A DNA stretch of 64,000 nt from Pectinophora gossypiella (taxonomy: Eukaryota > Arthropoda > Insecta > Lepidoptera > Gelechiidae): NCBI RefSeq assembly GCF_024362695.1, contig NC_065414.1, positions 2,373,501 through 2,437,500 on the forward strand. The letters are read 5' to 3'. Shown here piece by piece: positions 1-9,784 of the stretch (position 1 is its first letter; each line of letters begins with the position of its first letter). Both the position numbers and the translations under genes were made by a program. Below the pieces are notes generated by a model. It had not been told where the DNA came from. It ran no database searches and saw only the letters and a list, made by a program, of their open reading frames with translations.

Positions 1-57
1 AAATAGCCGATCATACTAAGATTTATAGCTTTCCTGTGATAGGGAGGGATCTCTTTC

Positions 58-401
58 CCTCCGTGGTCTAGTGGTTAGAGCGCCAGGCTCACGATCTGGA
101 GGTCCGGGTTCGATTCCCGATGGGGACATGGTCGAAAACACTTTGTGAGACTGTCCTTTGTTTGGTAAGGACTTTTCAGGCTTGAATCACCTGATTGTCT
201 GAAAAAGTAAGATGATTCCGTGCTTCGGAGGGCACGTTAAGCTGTTGGTCCCGGCTATTAGCCGTAAAAACTCCTTCACCAACCCGCAGTGGAGCAGCGT
301 GGTGGAGTATGATCCCTGCTCCATACCCCCTCCGGTTGATTGAGGGGAGGCCTGTGCCCAGCAGTGGGACGTATATAGGCTGTTTGTGTTATGTTATGTT
401 A
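58..401 (+). mobile_element. SINE-A, full-length-looking tRNA-derived copy
   Basis: It begins with a tRNA-like head (CCTCCGTGGTCTAGTGG, then a B-box-like GGTTCGATTCCCG). The shared central block around GTGCTTCGGAGGGCACG follows, and the 3' end contains AGGCCTGTGCCCAGCAG and ATATAGGCTG with a TTATG-rich tail. The 3' end resembles the end of the RTE-1 coding region at 9965. It is not a tRNA gene, because the acceptor-stem complement is missing and unrelated body sequence follows. A short LINE-G-like tail (ATTAAAGATATTTTTGAATT) follows at about 403-430. Confidence 0.8.
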
Positions 402-715
402 CCTATTAAAGATATTTTTGAATTTGAAGTCATCAAGTTTCGGTTTAATTTATAAACTATATTGACGGAGCGAATTGCTGTACTTAATTATGTTTAAATG
501 GCCATTATAGCGTGCTGCCAGTTTAACAAGAGGTCTCGATGTCATCAGCGTCCTATAAACGGTACTATTACAATCCTAAACACGTCTCATACTACATTGT
601 ACAGTGAGATTCGAAGGTTCTTTACAACATTGTTGAGTATATGGTGTAACGGATAGACAAGTTGGATTAATAAAGTACGTAAAATTGAAGTCGAGAAACT
701 GCTGCCACCTAGCCC

Positions 716-1042
716 AGCCGTAGTAGCCTAGTTGGTAGAACGCTTGCCTCTCACTTTAAAATCGCAAGTTCGAATCCAGTACAAGCCTAAACCAATGATT
801 GTCGAACTTGTTTCCGAATTCATGTTTGGATCATAGATGATTATCACGTGCTCAGCGGTGAAAACATCGTGAGGAAACCCACATTCCCGAGCAATGCATT
901 AACGGAGGTATGTGACTCAACCTGTATTGGGCTGGGTTGGAAGGTCAGACAGACATTCGCTTCTGTAAAAAACTGGACCTGTCAAATCTTCAGGTTAGGT
1001 AAGCGGACCCTGTGAATAACGGTATAATGCTAGGGAGATTAA
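716..1042 (+). mobile_element. SINE-B copy
   Basis: The tRNA-like head reads AGCCGTAGTAGCCTAGTTGG, followed by a GTTCGAATCC B box. The body (ATTATCACGTGCTCAGCGG) and the 3' end (GGTATAATGCTAGGGAGAT) match copies at 14966, 16304, 38352 and 62348. Confidence 0.8.
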
Positions 1043-1295
1043 TAATCAAAGTAAACTTACTTACTTAAAAAGCCGCCACCAATCGCACCTGAATTGTTAT
1101 TTATACGTTAATATTCATGTCAGTTACCTACCTACGTGCCACAAATGATGAGTGCTGTGAAAAAGGTGGATAGGACAGAGTATAGGCAGTAAACCTACCA
1201 CATAGGGCCAAGGGCCAGGTGTCTAGGCTCCAGTAAACCCGTCACTGGAAGTAGAAGAATAAAGTAAATAAACTTTTTAAACTGGATAGCTTCCT

Positions 1296-1560
1296 AGGCC
1301 AAAGATAAATTATTAAATTCTGATTACTAAATAAAGACAAATCTAGAAAGGTGACAAAAAACTTTTTTTTTCTATTTAACCTATTTATGAATTTCAATAA
1401 AGAAAAATGTAATAATAAGTGCGACATTTTGTCACGTTTTTCTATGACGTCTCAGGTTTATTCTTCATACAAATTCCATAGTGCGTTTTGACATTTAGTA
1501 AAAAGTAACTGATTTGACTAGTTAGAAACTAACCTATTGTGCGTTTCTAGGCGTTTCGCT
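1296..1560. repeat. Repeat R, copy 1
   Basis: About 260 bp (ATTCTGATTACTAAATAAAG ... AACTGATTTGACTAGTT) recurs diverged at 50578-50826, directly before the ankyrin gene's first coding exon. No coding potential or terminal repeats were seen. Its nature is unknown. Confidence 0.6.
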
Positions 1561-1633
1561 GCCAACCAGGAGTAGAGTAGCAAATATGTTTAAAACCCAG
1601 TCCGTCTAAATAAACCGTGACCTTCTTTTTATA

Positions 1634-1861
1634 CAGGATGTTAGTGACATCGTAACGAATACTGAGGGGGATGATTCAGACCATGATTCTGAGTTGATAT
1701 CAAGTGGAATTTTCAGTCGGAAAATTCATGAAAATTTTTGTTTTTCTTTTTAATATTTTCTGTTCCATACTTTTGCGACGGAAAATTCCACTTCATATCA
1801 TCTCAGAATCATGGTCTCAATCATCCATCAAAGTTTTCGTTACGACGTCACTAACATCCTG
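1634..1861. mobile_element. MITE-P, complete palindromic copy
   Basis: Long inverted arms begin CAGGATGTTAGTGACATCG and end in the complement, CGTCACTAACATCCTG. TA lies on both sides, as expected for Tc1/mariner-type target duplication. It is 228 bp with no coding capacity. Further copies lie at 12466, 19740, 20011, 30655, 42256, 43355, 57169 and 57832. Confidence 0.8.
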
Positions 1862-2696
1862 TATATAAATGATAAAATTCTTTATTTTGCGTGGAAACAT
1901 TATGGTAAAAGTACAATAATAAAATACAACATGTTCACGGTAGTACCTACTATAGGCATACCATTGGACGGCCGACCACGGCCCACTTTCGCACTAGGAT
2001 CTAACCTGTATTGCGGAGGCAGAAGCGCGTCAGGCTACCTTAGATATAATTGGAGCAAATCCAGAAACCAATACAAACAAACGCCCTTTATTGCACATAT
2101 ACAAAACAAACATGATATTATGATTATGTGTACCGTACATAAAATACACAACAAACAATTACAACATTTATAAACAACACAAAAATTTACCTTACTTCCA
2201 ATGAAAGTAAGATCAGATCCGGATAATTTCGCAAGTGATATTTTGTATCGTTTCCAACTAGGCTTAACCCTGAAGGTTTTAATGGTTTGAAGGTGAGCCG
2301 GTGAAAGGCTCCTGTCTCCTGACCATATTCATCGTTTGGTCGTGCATCTGGCGAATCATAAAACTTTATGGTGTATATCCATTTATTACTTTGGTCCTTG
2401 TCATAAAGATGTAACGTAGGTGTGCGCGTGAACTTAAATAAAGTTTTTAAGGTTTAAGTACATATTTTCGAATAGTTCTGCGATCGCGACTTCGATCGCG
2501 CGGACTTCAGTTATCGAATGAGTTCCATTTCTAGATTCCCATCTCTCTATGTATACAATTTTTATCCAAATCGATTAATCAATTTTGTTTTTTACACAAC
2601 CGGTTAAGGTAACAACCCTTTCACGCTTAATGTAAATTGCAATAAATTAAAAATAATTACTGGCAATAAATTTATTTTATTCTTCTTCTTCTTTAA

Positions 2697-2815
2697 TCTG
2701 CTGCCTCTCTTTTTACCTCTTTCGATAACTCTTTCTGTCAACAAATCATTTTACAGGACGCGTATGTTGACAGTAAGAGTTACGGAAAGAGGTAAGGAGA
2801 GAATAGAAAGAGTTA
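2697..2815. repeat. Short inverted repeat (hairpin)
   Basis: Left-arm sequence TTTACCTCTTTCGATAACTC and the TGTCAACA loop edge are mirrored on the right by TGTTGACAG and GAGTTACGGAAAGAGGTAA. A transcript would fold into an imperfect hairpin. It is probably a small MITE remnant; no second copy was recognised. Confidence 0.5.
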
Positions 2816-2880
2816 TTTTCGCATTTAAAGTAAGTAATATCTAACCATATATAGGGTAGAGTAATTAATATCTACTCAGA

Positions 2881-3010
2881 ACCGGCGTGCGTGTATGAAA
2901 CGATTGATGAATGTGTTGGAAGCAAGAGAACTGTGTCAGGATCGAAGCAAATGGAATTCCACAGTCTCTGTTTACCCCTGTGGGAAATATGCGTGAGTTG
3001 TGTATATATC
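2881..3010 (+). mobile_element. LINE-X 3' end, RT C-terminal fragment
   Basis: The frame from the ATG at 2895 reads MKRLMNV, LEARELCQDRSKWNS and VSVYPCGK. It matches the better copy at 17669 and is the kind of RT C-terminus found in insect non-LTR elements. The 3' tail (GCGTGAGTTGTGTATATAT) is like the SINE-Y tail. Confidence 0.65.
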
Positions 3011-3257
3011 TAAAAATATATGTATTTTTTTAAGTTGTACCAACAGACGCAATTTTGTTGAAACATGCAACTATTATTAGGCATGTAATCTTTGCTTCTA
3101 GCTTCATGAATTACTAGGACAATATTAGTACCTATAGATTGTGGTATCCCCGTTCTATGTAAGAGGATATCGCCAGCTATCCATGAAACAATAAGCAGGT
3201 ATTTATAACATTCGTCCTAAGGACCCCAGCTCACTAGGACACCAATGTGGTGCCACC

Positions 3258-3602
3258 CAAAGGCCGTAATATACGATCCCGACGACTTGATTACTCTAGC
3301 CATAGAGGCAGCAATCAGCTCGCGACACCACTTCAGGACCCCGATACCGACCCCGCCGGCGTGGTCGACGATTTCCCTCAATCAGCGCGTATCGCTATCA
3401 ATCCACTAGGGTCGATTAATTCTTTCAAATATTTTTCCTCTCAGACGACGTCCTGAGCCGAGATTCGCGTCCAACTGGGCACCCTCAGGCCTGTTGTCTT
3501 AAACGTTATACCGGGCGCCTTCAGCGCTCCCCATTTGTCCGGTCGAGTAGTTAATGCCATCTGCGCCAAATCTACAATAAGTCACGTCAAAAAAAAAAAT
3601 AG
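3258..3602 (+). mobile_element. SINE-C, full-length polyA retroposon with 11-bp TSD
   Basis: It starts AAAGGCCGTAATATACGATC and ends GTCACGTC plus polyA. It is flanked by an exact 11-bp duplication (GTGGTGCCACC) at 3247-3257 and 3603-3613. The same 5' end occurs in the independent insertion at 36012-36348, so this is probably the true start. No convincing tRNA A/B boxes were seen. The short open frame at 3247-3456 lies within it and is not a gene. Confidence 0.8.
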
Positions 3603-3613
3603 GTGGTGCCACC

Positions 3614-4622
3614 ATAAAAATGTATGCAGTGGACAGCTGGTGTCTTGTCGGTTGCGCAACCATGTTGTCCCAAGTTTCATTTAATAAACCGTACAGTCAA
3701 AAGTCCTTCATTTTGGATTGGTGTATTCAATCTTGTTTGTAAACAATGTTAACAATATTTATTATCTATGTTTTCATATTGAGTCCAAATTATCTGTAGC
3801 AGTGGAACATTACGCACACAAAACGATAAACATTGATAAAATTGACGTATTCAGGTCTATTAATTAAATACTGTATGTAAACAACAAAATTAAGTGCATA
3901 TTACTAATTTGCATTACATTGTTAATATAATATATTTAAAGGAACGTAAAGGGTTATTTATATGGTTGTGAGATTGCCGTTTCATGGTAGACGTAGGTAA
4001 ACGGGCAAGGAATTTCGAATTATAGTTTTTGAACGTTTTTCTTTGTAATTCTCGCTTCAGGACGTGTGTTAGGATCAGTGATGTACCCTTTCTGCGAATG
4101 TTTTTATTTTATTTATTTATTATTCAGGTATCCAACAGCTTAATGTGTATTCAATGATGTTGTTACAATCTTAATACTAAACGCTAAGCAATTAACAGGT
4201 TACCCCATATTTTTTAAATTACAAAATGTTATCAAGTATAAAGCGCATTACGCAATGATGTTCAAAGTAATACAATGAAAAACAAAACAGTCTAGAAAAA
4301 GAGAAATAAAAAAAAATAAATAGTGACTTGTACATTACAACTAAGAAAATAATAATATTAATAATAAGAAAGAAAGCTAATTATGATCGATGGAAACCAG
4401 TATATGAGTTTTATAATATACCTGTTTAATGTTCGCACTTTGGGGACGTATGTTGGGTCGGTTGGGTCTTAAACATAGTTTCGACATCACCACAGTGCGA
4501 GTAACGAAAGCGCGACAACACTATATAGCTAACCATTGACATAAATAAAATAAAATCGAATTGGAAACTCCTCGCCAATGCTCTCTAGTTGCATCTTTGC
4601 GCTGTGTATATGTTTAATTATT
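3614..4622. other. No gene seen; AT-rich DNA
   Basis: There is no open frame with protein character. 4096-4400 is T-rich and then A-rich and may be an old LINE 3' end. It forms the left flank of the DIRS insertion. Confidence 0.5.
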
Positions 4623-4834
4623 ATTGATGATTAAACGAACTTACCAAGTGAAGTTCTATCATAATTATGCGAAGCATTTCGTCCGAAGAGATTAGTATTT
4701 TATACTTGTAGTAACGCATAGATGCTACCACTCTGCACTGTATTTGAGAGTATTTACAATATTTTCTTAATTTTTATTTTTTAATGTAGGGTATCTCCAT
4801 ATTTGCCTCACTCTCGCCAACTTCGTTCTCGTCA
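4623..4834. repeat. DIRS left terminal repeat (3' side of element)
   Basis: 4663-4834 is the inverted counterpart of 9785-9957. The match is almost perfect from ATTAGTATTTTATACTTG inward, but about 25 outer bases differ (GCGAAGCATTTCGTCCGAAG here versus GCTTTGCATTTCGTCCTCG). The left copy has about 40 extra outer bases, 4623-4662. Unequal terminal repeats of this kind are known for DIRS elements. Confidence 0.9.
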
Positions 4835-4920
4835 TTAAGTTGAGGCTTCAGTGTTGATCATTTATGTCAATTTCCTTGGTTTATTGGGTTTCTACATAGA
4901 AGGGAGGGTGGGATGTGTAT

Positions 4921-5039
4921 ACTAATCTCTTCGGACGAAATGCTTCGCATAATTATGATAGAACTTCACTTGGTAAGTTCGTTTAATCATCAATTATGCT
5001 TTGCATTTCGTCCTCGAGATTAGTATTTTATACTTGTAG
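4921..5039. repeat. DIRS internal complementary region
   Basis: 4921-4994 is the reverse complement of the left outer end, 4623-4696 (74 bases by eye). 4992-5039 is the reverse complement of the right outer end, 9910-9957 (48 bases). The two halves share AAT, so this region spells out how the two termini join in a circle and fixes both element ends. Confidence 0.92.
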
Positions 5040-5281
5040 ACTTTGAGAGTTAAATTGGGAAATTGACTGATGGTAATAAATAATAATTTACATTTTCATA
5101 GACCAAAATGTTATAATTTCTATCTCAATTAGTAACCTGATTATTATTATTATTATAATAATTATAACAGATACAAAATCATTTTAAAGACAAATTATAA
5201 ATGGATTGACTTCTATAACAAACTAAGGCAAACAAAACATAATAATTTTAAACTCTGGTAATTATAATTATTGATACCTAT

Positions 5282-6190
5282 TTAATGGTCATCAAAGACT
5301 GCTCTAGCCAGGGACAAATTATCTTTCCTAATAATGGTTCTATCGTAGAACCTAGCAAAGGTATTAGAGTGTCCACTCCAGCCGGCGGTGCTGCGTATAG
5401 CATCAATGTTGACGCCGAGCGAGCGAGCGCGCGACGTGCTCGCGTGGCGCGTGCTGTGCGCGGAGAATATGCTAGTATCGATACCACACTCGCTCAGCGT
5501 ACGCTTGATCCACCGGCTGAGGGTCTGTGCACCTACCGCCTTATGTGGTTTACTCACTGCTATGAATAAATTGTCAGACTTTCGTAACACGCTTGTCCTA
5601 TCTAGGTAAGACGTTAGTGTCTGTGCGGGGCAGATAGAGGGTTTATCATTAAAGAATGGTAAATAGAGAACAGGTTGTTTCGAGCCGGGTTTGGAAGTTT
5701 TAATAAGGTCAGAAATTTTAATTGAAATTAAGTTGTTTTGACTGACTATATTTTTTATATTTATTTTTGAAAACGTTTGCATTCTGTGGGCTGAGGCTAG
5801 AGCTAACAAGGTTAAGGTTTTTCTAGATAACTGATCTAACGATATATTTTCATTTGGATACCAAGTGTCTATAATATCTAAGACGCAATTTGTGTCCCAA
5901 GTAGCATTATATTTGGGAAGGGGTGGTCGTAACCGGTAGACCCCCTTGAAAAATCTAAGTATTCTATCGTCCTTGGCTAAATTAGATCCTAATAAGAGCG
6001 AAAGAGCAGATCTGCATGAATTTAAAGTGCCATATTGGGAACCAGAATTAAATAAATCAGTCAGGAAGTATATAACTGTGGGCACAGAAGCCACATATAT
6101 GTCCAGATTTTTTGACTCACAAAACAACCACCACTTTTTTAAATATACGTCGTACTGCTTGATAGAACTAGCAGAAAGAGAGGCTAGCAT
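5282..6190 (-). CDS. DIRS tyrosine recombinase (YR)
   Basis: A 302-residue frame from an ATG at 6190. The N-terminal part (MLASLSASSIKQYDVYLKKW) resembles the SAM-like core-binding region of phage-type integrases. The C-terminal half has the catalytic set: R in ASAHRMQT, HSTR in FSAHSTRHAS, the W/H region AGWSGHSNTF, and Y in FARFYDR. The expected role is integration of the circular DNA copy. The frame stays open upstream of the ATG to at least about 6270, overlapping the end of pol in another frame (REALTRRSIPPSSLDI), so translation may start earlier. No catalytic residue looks lost. Pol ends at 6226. This replaces a DDE integrase and is what defines the order. Confidence 0.93.
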   Translation of the reverse strand: MLASLSASSIKQYDVYLKKWWLFCESKNLDIYVASVPTVIYFLTDLFNSGSQYGTLNSCRSALSLLLGSNLAKDDRILRFFKGVYRLRPPLPKYNATWDTNCVLDIIDTWYPNENISLDQLSRKTLTLLALASAHRMQTFSKINIKNIVSQNNLISIKISDLIKTSKPGSKQPVLYLPFFNDKPSICPAQTLTSYLDRTSVLRKSDNLFIAVSKPHKAVGAQTLSRWIKRTLSECGIDTSIFSAHSTRHASTSRARSLGVNIDAIRSTAGWSGHSNTFARFYDRTIIRKDNLSLARAVFDDH

Positions 6191-6225
6191 GATATCGAGT
6201 GATGACGGTGGGATGCTTCGTCTGG

Positions 6226-8118
6226 TCAGCGCCTCCCGGACAAGACTCCTGCAGCCAGGGTAAGGGAGGTGTGTATCTGTCGGTTCGGTGAGCTGTAATG
6301 AGAAATAAGAACATTCTCATTAGGCTTGAATATTAGCATTTCTGAACAACAAAGAGCTGAGAAAAGTGGAAACCAGGGCTGTGTTGGCCACAGGGGAACA
6401 ATCATTATGCCTTTGGCTTTGTCTGAACTAATCTTTCGCAATGTCTTTAAAATCATCGAGAAAGGAGGGAATGCGTAAAAAAAATATGTAGACCAAGGTA
6501 TTGTAAACGAATTGACAGCAAACGCATCTGGATCACGGTTCCATGAAATGTATCTTTCGCATTTATTATTTATGCGACTCGCGAACAGATCAATGTCTGG
6601 TTGTCCAAACCTACGTGTTAAAGACACAAAAGCATGGTCAGCTAGCTCCCATTCGATATCAGGGTGGTTTTTACGTGATTCTGCGTCTGCGATTGAGTTG
6701 TCCTTCGAACTTATGTAGGACGCAAATACTAAAAGTTTGCGACATTCACACCACTGCCAGATTTGTTTTGATACATGCGTGAGGTGGGGGAATTGAATTC
6801 CTCCCATTCTGTTGATGTACGATATTGCTGTCGTATTATCCAGTCGAAGAAGGATTTGGCAGTTGCGTAAATGTTTAGCAAAAATCTTTAACGCTAAAAA
6901 GGCTGCTAGCAATTCTAAATAATTGATATGACACTGCTGCTCGCTACATGACCACTGTCCGCTAGCGGTCTTACCATCACATGCCGCGCCCCACCCCGTA
7001 GTTGAGGCGTCTGAATATACTTCAATGCTGTACTCATCGTCTCTGATACGATGAGTAGCATGATCGATGGAACGTAACCACCAGCGTACATCAGGAAGCA
7101 AAGTGTCGGGAATGTCCATATATTTATCATAGTCATCGTTATTATTTGACAAATTAATGAATTTGCATCGCTCCATTTCCTTAGTGTATAACCACCCGTA
7201 TTCTATTGCTGGACACGCTGATACAAGCAAACCGACTAGCTGAGCAAACTTCCTAATTTGACAGCGTTTAAATGTTAGGAATTTTTCTAACTCGGATTTT
7301 ATATGGATTCTTTTTTCAGGTGGTAAGGTGATTTGAAAATTGTTGGAGTCGATAATCATTCCTAAGAACTTGCATGAAGTCGAGGGTAACAAGACACTTT
7401 TTTCTTCATTGATAATGAACCCCAGAGAAATTAACAAATCCTTTGTCAGTTTTATATTTGTCAAGCATTGTTCCTTGTCTTTACCAAATAAAAGCCAGTC
7501 ATCTAAATATAGGGTTGATAGGAGGCCCGCAGATCGTAACAACTTAATAACCGGTTTCATGATCTTAGTAAATATGTATGGTGCTGTATTTAAACCGAAC
7601 GGCAAAACATTAAATTCGTACAGTTCTTCTTCAAAACGAAAGCGCAGAAACTTTCGTGAGCATGGGTGTATATTTATCAAAAAGTATGCATCCTTGAGAT
7701 CAAGGGTGGCCATATAACAATCATGTGTTACTAATTTAATTGCAGTACGCAAATCTTCTAATTTAAAGTGGCTTGTACAAATGAATTTATTTAAGTTTTT
7801 TAAATTAAGAATGAAGCGTTTTTTGCCGTTTGGTTTAGGTATCAAAAATATACTGGACAAAAATTGTCCTTTGCAAGGCTGGCATTTTGATATTGCGCCT
7901 ATTTCGAGCAATTTCTCTATGGCCTCATTATAATCGGTTTTTTCCGACGAAGAATAAGTCGGCGCGACGGGCTGTGAGGTTTGGATAACCGGTGCAGAAA
8001 ATTCTATTTTATACCCTTTAATCCATGAAAGTATGTTATGGTCCTCTGTTATAAGAGACCACTGGTTAAAAAAGCGTGACAGGCGACCTGCGTACTTAAC
8101 TGGATCTAATAGCGTCGA
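6226..8118 (-). CDS. DIRS pol: reverse transcriptase, RNase H, methylase-like domain
   Basis: The frame is open from within the 3' end of gag to a TGA at 6226-6228. Order: a leader (GRLSRFFNQW, then SWIKGYKIEFSAPV); RT with FLIPKPNGKKRFILNLKNLN, LDLKDAYFLI, FNVLPFGLNTAP and the catalytic YLDD in STLYLDDWLLFG; RNase H with EVYSDASTTGWGA, NYLELLAAF, LRLDNTTAI and SIADAESR; then the DIRS methylase-like region with PDIDLFASRINNK, YAFPPFSMI and VPLWPTQPWFP. No ATG lies at the domain start: the first in-frame Met seen is inside RT (CYMATLD). Expression therefore probably uses frameshifting, re-initiation or a spliced product. The overlap with gag exceeds 10 bases in a different frame. Confidence 0.9.
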   Translation of the reverse strand, partial: STLLDPVKYAGRLSRFFNQWSLITEDHNILSWIKGYKIEFSAPVIQTSQPVAPTYSSSEKTDYNEAIEKLLEIGAISKCQPCKGQFLSSIFLIPKPNGKKRFILNLKNLNKFICTSHFKLEDLRTAIKLVTHDCYMATLDLKDAYFLINIHPCSRKFLRFRFEEELYEFNVLPFGLNTAPYIFTKIMKPVIKLLRSAGLLSTLYLDDWLLFGKDKEQCLTNIKLTKDLLISLGFIINEEKSVLLPSTSCKFLGMIIDSNNFQITLPPEKRIHIKSELEKFLTFKRCQIRKFAQLVGLLVSACPAIEYGWLYTKEMERCKFINLSNNNDDYDKYMDIPDTLLPDVRWWLRSIDHATHRIRDDEYSIEVYSDASTTGWGAACDGKTASGQWSCSEQQCHINYLELLAAFLALKIFAKHLRNCQILLRLDNTTAISYINRMGGIQFPHLTHVSKQIWQWCECRKLLVFASYISSKDNSIADAESRKNHPDIEWELADHAFVSLTRRFGQPDIDLFASRINNKCERYISWNRDPDAFAVNSFTIPWSTYFFYAFPPFSMILKTLRKISSDKAKGIMIVPLWPTQPWFPLFSALCCSEMLIFKPNENVLISHYSSPNRQIHTSLTLAAGVLSGRR

Positions 8119-9713
8119 CGAGGCTGCTGCTGTGGCTGCGCCGCTGCTTGCGGCTGCGTCGACGACGTCCTGAATGCGGGCGCGGGCTGCGGCTGGCCCG
8201 GGAAGGGTGCGCGCGGGGCTGCCGCTGCTGCACGGCCGCGTGTGGTCGGCGCCGCTCCCGCTGGCCTGCGCGAGGTAGCGGCGGCTCTGCGGTTTAAAGG
8301 TTGCGTAGGTTTCGCTTTTTTAGGGATATTCTTATTGGCCTCTGGTATCTTCAAGTCAGCGCCGGACTTGTTTACAGCCTTAGCTGATTTTAGCGTGTCC
8401 GATAGATTTTGTCCGAACAAAGAGGTGTCAATTTTAGTACTCTTTAAGTGTTCTTGCATGTCATTTTTGACTGCGAACAGAATAAAATTCCGCCTGGTGA
8501 TGGAATCTCCGTGCTGAATGTCGCAGAGGATGCGTCCGATGTCCATAAGTTTTTGTAACACCTGGTTATCCTTATCTTTTGAATTAAGGTGGATCGAGAT
8601 AATGTCAGTTAAGCATGTTATTGCGCTAGCCATTTCTTTTTGTTTAGATTCAATCCCTTTATCTCTTTTAATGATGTTATCCGTCAAAGCCGCTTTGATT
8701 TCTGGATTAATGGTGGGAGCACCCACATGAAGACAGTTCGCCGGTAAAGGGTATTTCTCAATGAGCTTCTTGCGATCTTCTCTAGGTAAACCTTCGGTTG
8801 CTATGTGCTGAAACCTAGAGGCCAGCTCTGTCCGGATGTCCGGACCATATTTAAGTGTCGCAGTGGGATCCTCGCCTAGGATTTCTAATACGTCGTCGTC
8901 TAAAACTATAGACTGGCTGGGTTCATTCACATCAGCATTCGATATTTGATCAGCCCTGAGAGGCGTAATTCGGGCGGGTTGGTCCGAAGGCTCCAAGTCC
9001 AATATATTATGATCATAGTTTTGTTCGGCAAACGAAATAACACCAGATCCCTGCTCGTCGGGCGGTGTATTCTTTTCAGCGCCCGCAGGAGATTCGTCTT
9101 CGAATAGTTCCAGTACATCATGTTCCGATGTATCACGCGGCGGCGTGAAGTAGGTGTCTGGTGGTCTTGAAGATGTTCCTTCACCAGGATCTGGCCTTGG
9201 TGGCCCTAAAATGGGAAAAAAAATACCGTGGGTCAGTACAGCATCCATACCCCGTGTATAACTCGTACATAATTATATTTTTATAATTTTATTCGTAATG
9301 CCTAAATAACGAATATTACTTTGTAGTTAACAAAATCACGGCCGTTATTACGCAGTAAACACTGCTCCGTGTGTATTGTATTTAACGATTAAATAATCGT
9401 TAAGTATAAAAAATTTAGATAACGGGCGTTATCTAAAAAATATCGGGTAGGCGCAACCCCCAGCGAGTTGAGCGCTAACGTAAGCATGCGGTGAAATACC
9501 CCCAATGGATATATCGATGCATCTTTTTATTAGGCATACAATGTTACTATAGAATCACTTTATAAAAAACACTAAAAAGTAACACTTGCACATACCTGGT
9601 TCTGGGTTTGTCGTGTCATTGTGGACACGAATCTTTTTCTCCAGCTTCTTCATTTTCTTAAAAAGTCGACTAAATTCGTCTTCAATATTACTTGGCGATT
9701 TACGTTTAGACAT
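8106..9713 (-). CDS. DIRS gag-like protein, two exons joined across an intron
   Basis: Proposed join on the - strand: 9713-9596, then 9205-8106, giving 405 residues. Exon 1 (39 codons plus 1 nt) begins MSKRKSPSNIEDEFSRLF and is lysine-rich and probably helical. Exon 2 begins PPRPDPGEG; acidic and then helical segments follow, and it ends in an Arg/Ala/Pro/Gln-rich tail (PQQQPRRRY) suited to nucleic-acid binding. There is no zinc knuckle. Exon 2 also has an ATG at 9248, but its first 15 codons would be intron sequence (GIFFPI). The joined reading PEPG-PPRPDPGEG is smooth and in frame. The role is inferred from position and composition; gag proteins of this order are poorly conserved. Confidence 0.8.
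9206..9595 (-). other. Predicted intron inside DIRS gag
   Basis: On the - strand the donor is CCAGAACCAG/GTATGTGC and the acceptor is TTTTTTTCCCATTTTAG/GGCCACC. The 390-bp interval is AT-rich, unlike the exons, and removing it keeps frame. An intron in a retrotransposon normally disappears on retrotransposition unless unspliced RNA is the template, so its retention matters. Confidence 0.7.
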
Positions 9714-9784
9714 TTTTTATTTTTATTTTATTACTTTTATAAAAGTGGGAGAACACAAGTGGAGTGGTCGAGCACTGAACTGCG

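Noticed and set aside
58..130. tRNA gene on the + strand
   Set aside because: It has A- and B-box-like sequence, but no matching acceptor stem, and SINE body follows. The same head recurs many times.
1811..2173. 120-residue open frame as a gene
   Set aside because: Its start is the right arm of MITE-P, and the remainder has no domain or splice context.
5285..5609. Open frames on the + strand over the recombinase
   Set aside because: Shadows of the - strand DIRS recombinase, which has catalytic motifs.
8242..8730. Open frames on the + strand over gag
   Set aside because: Shadows of the GC-rich gag frame.
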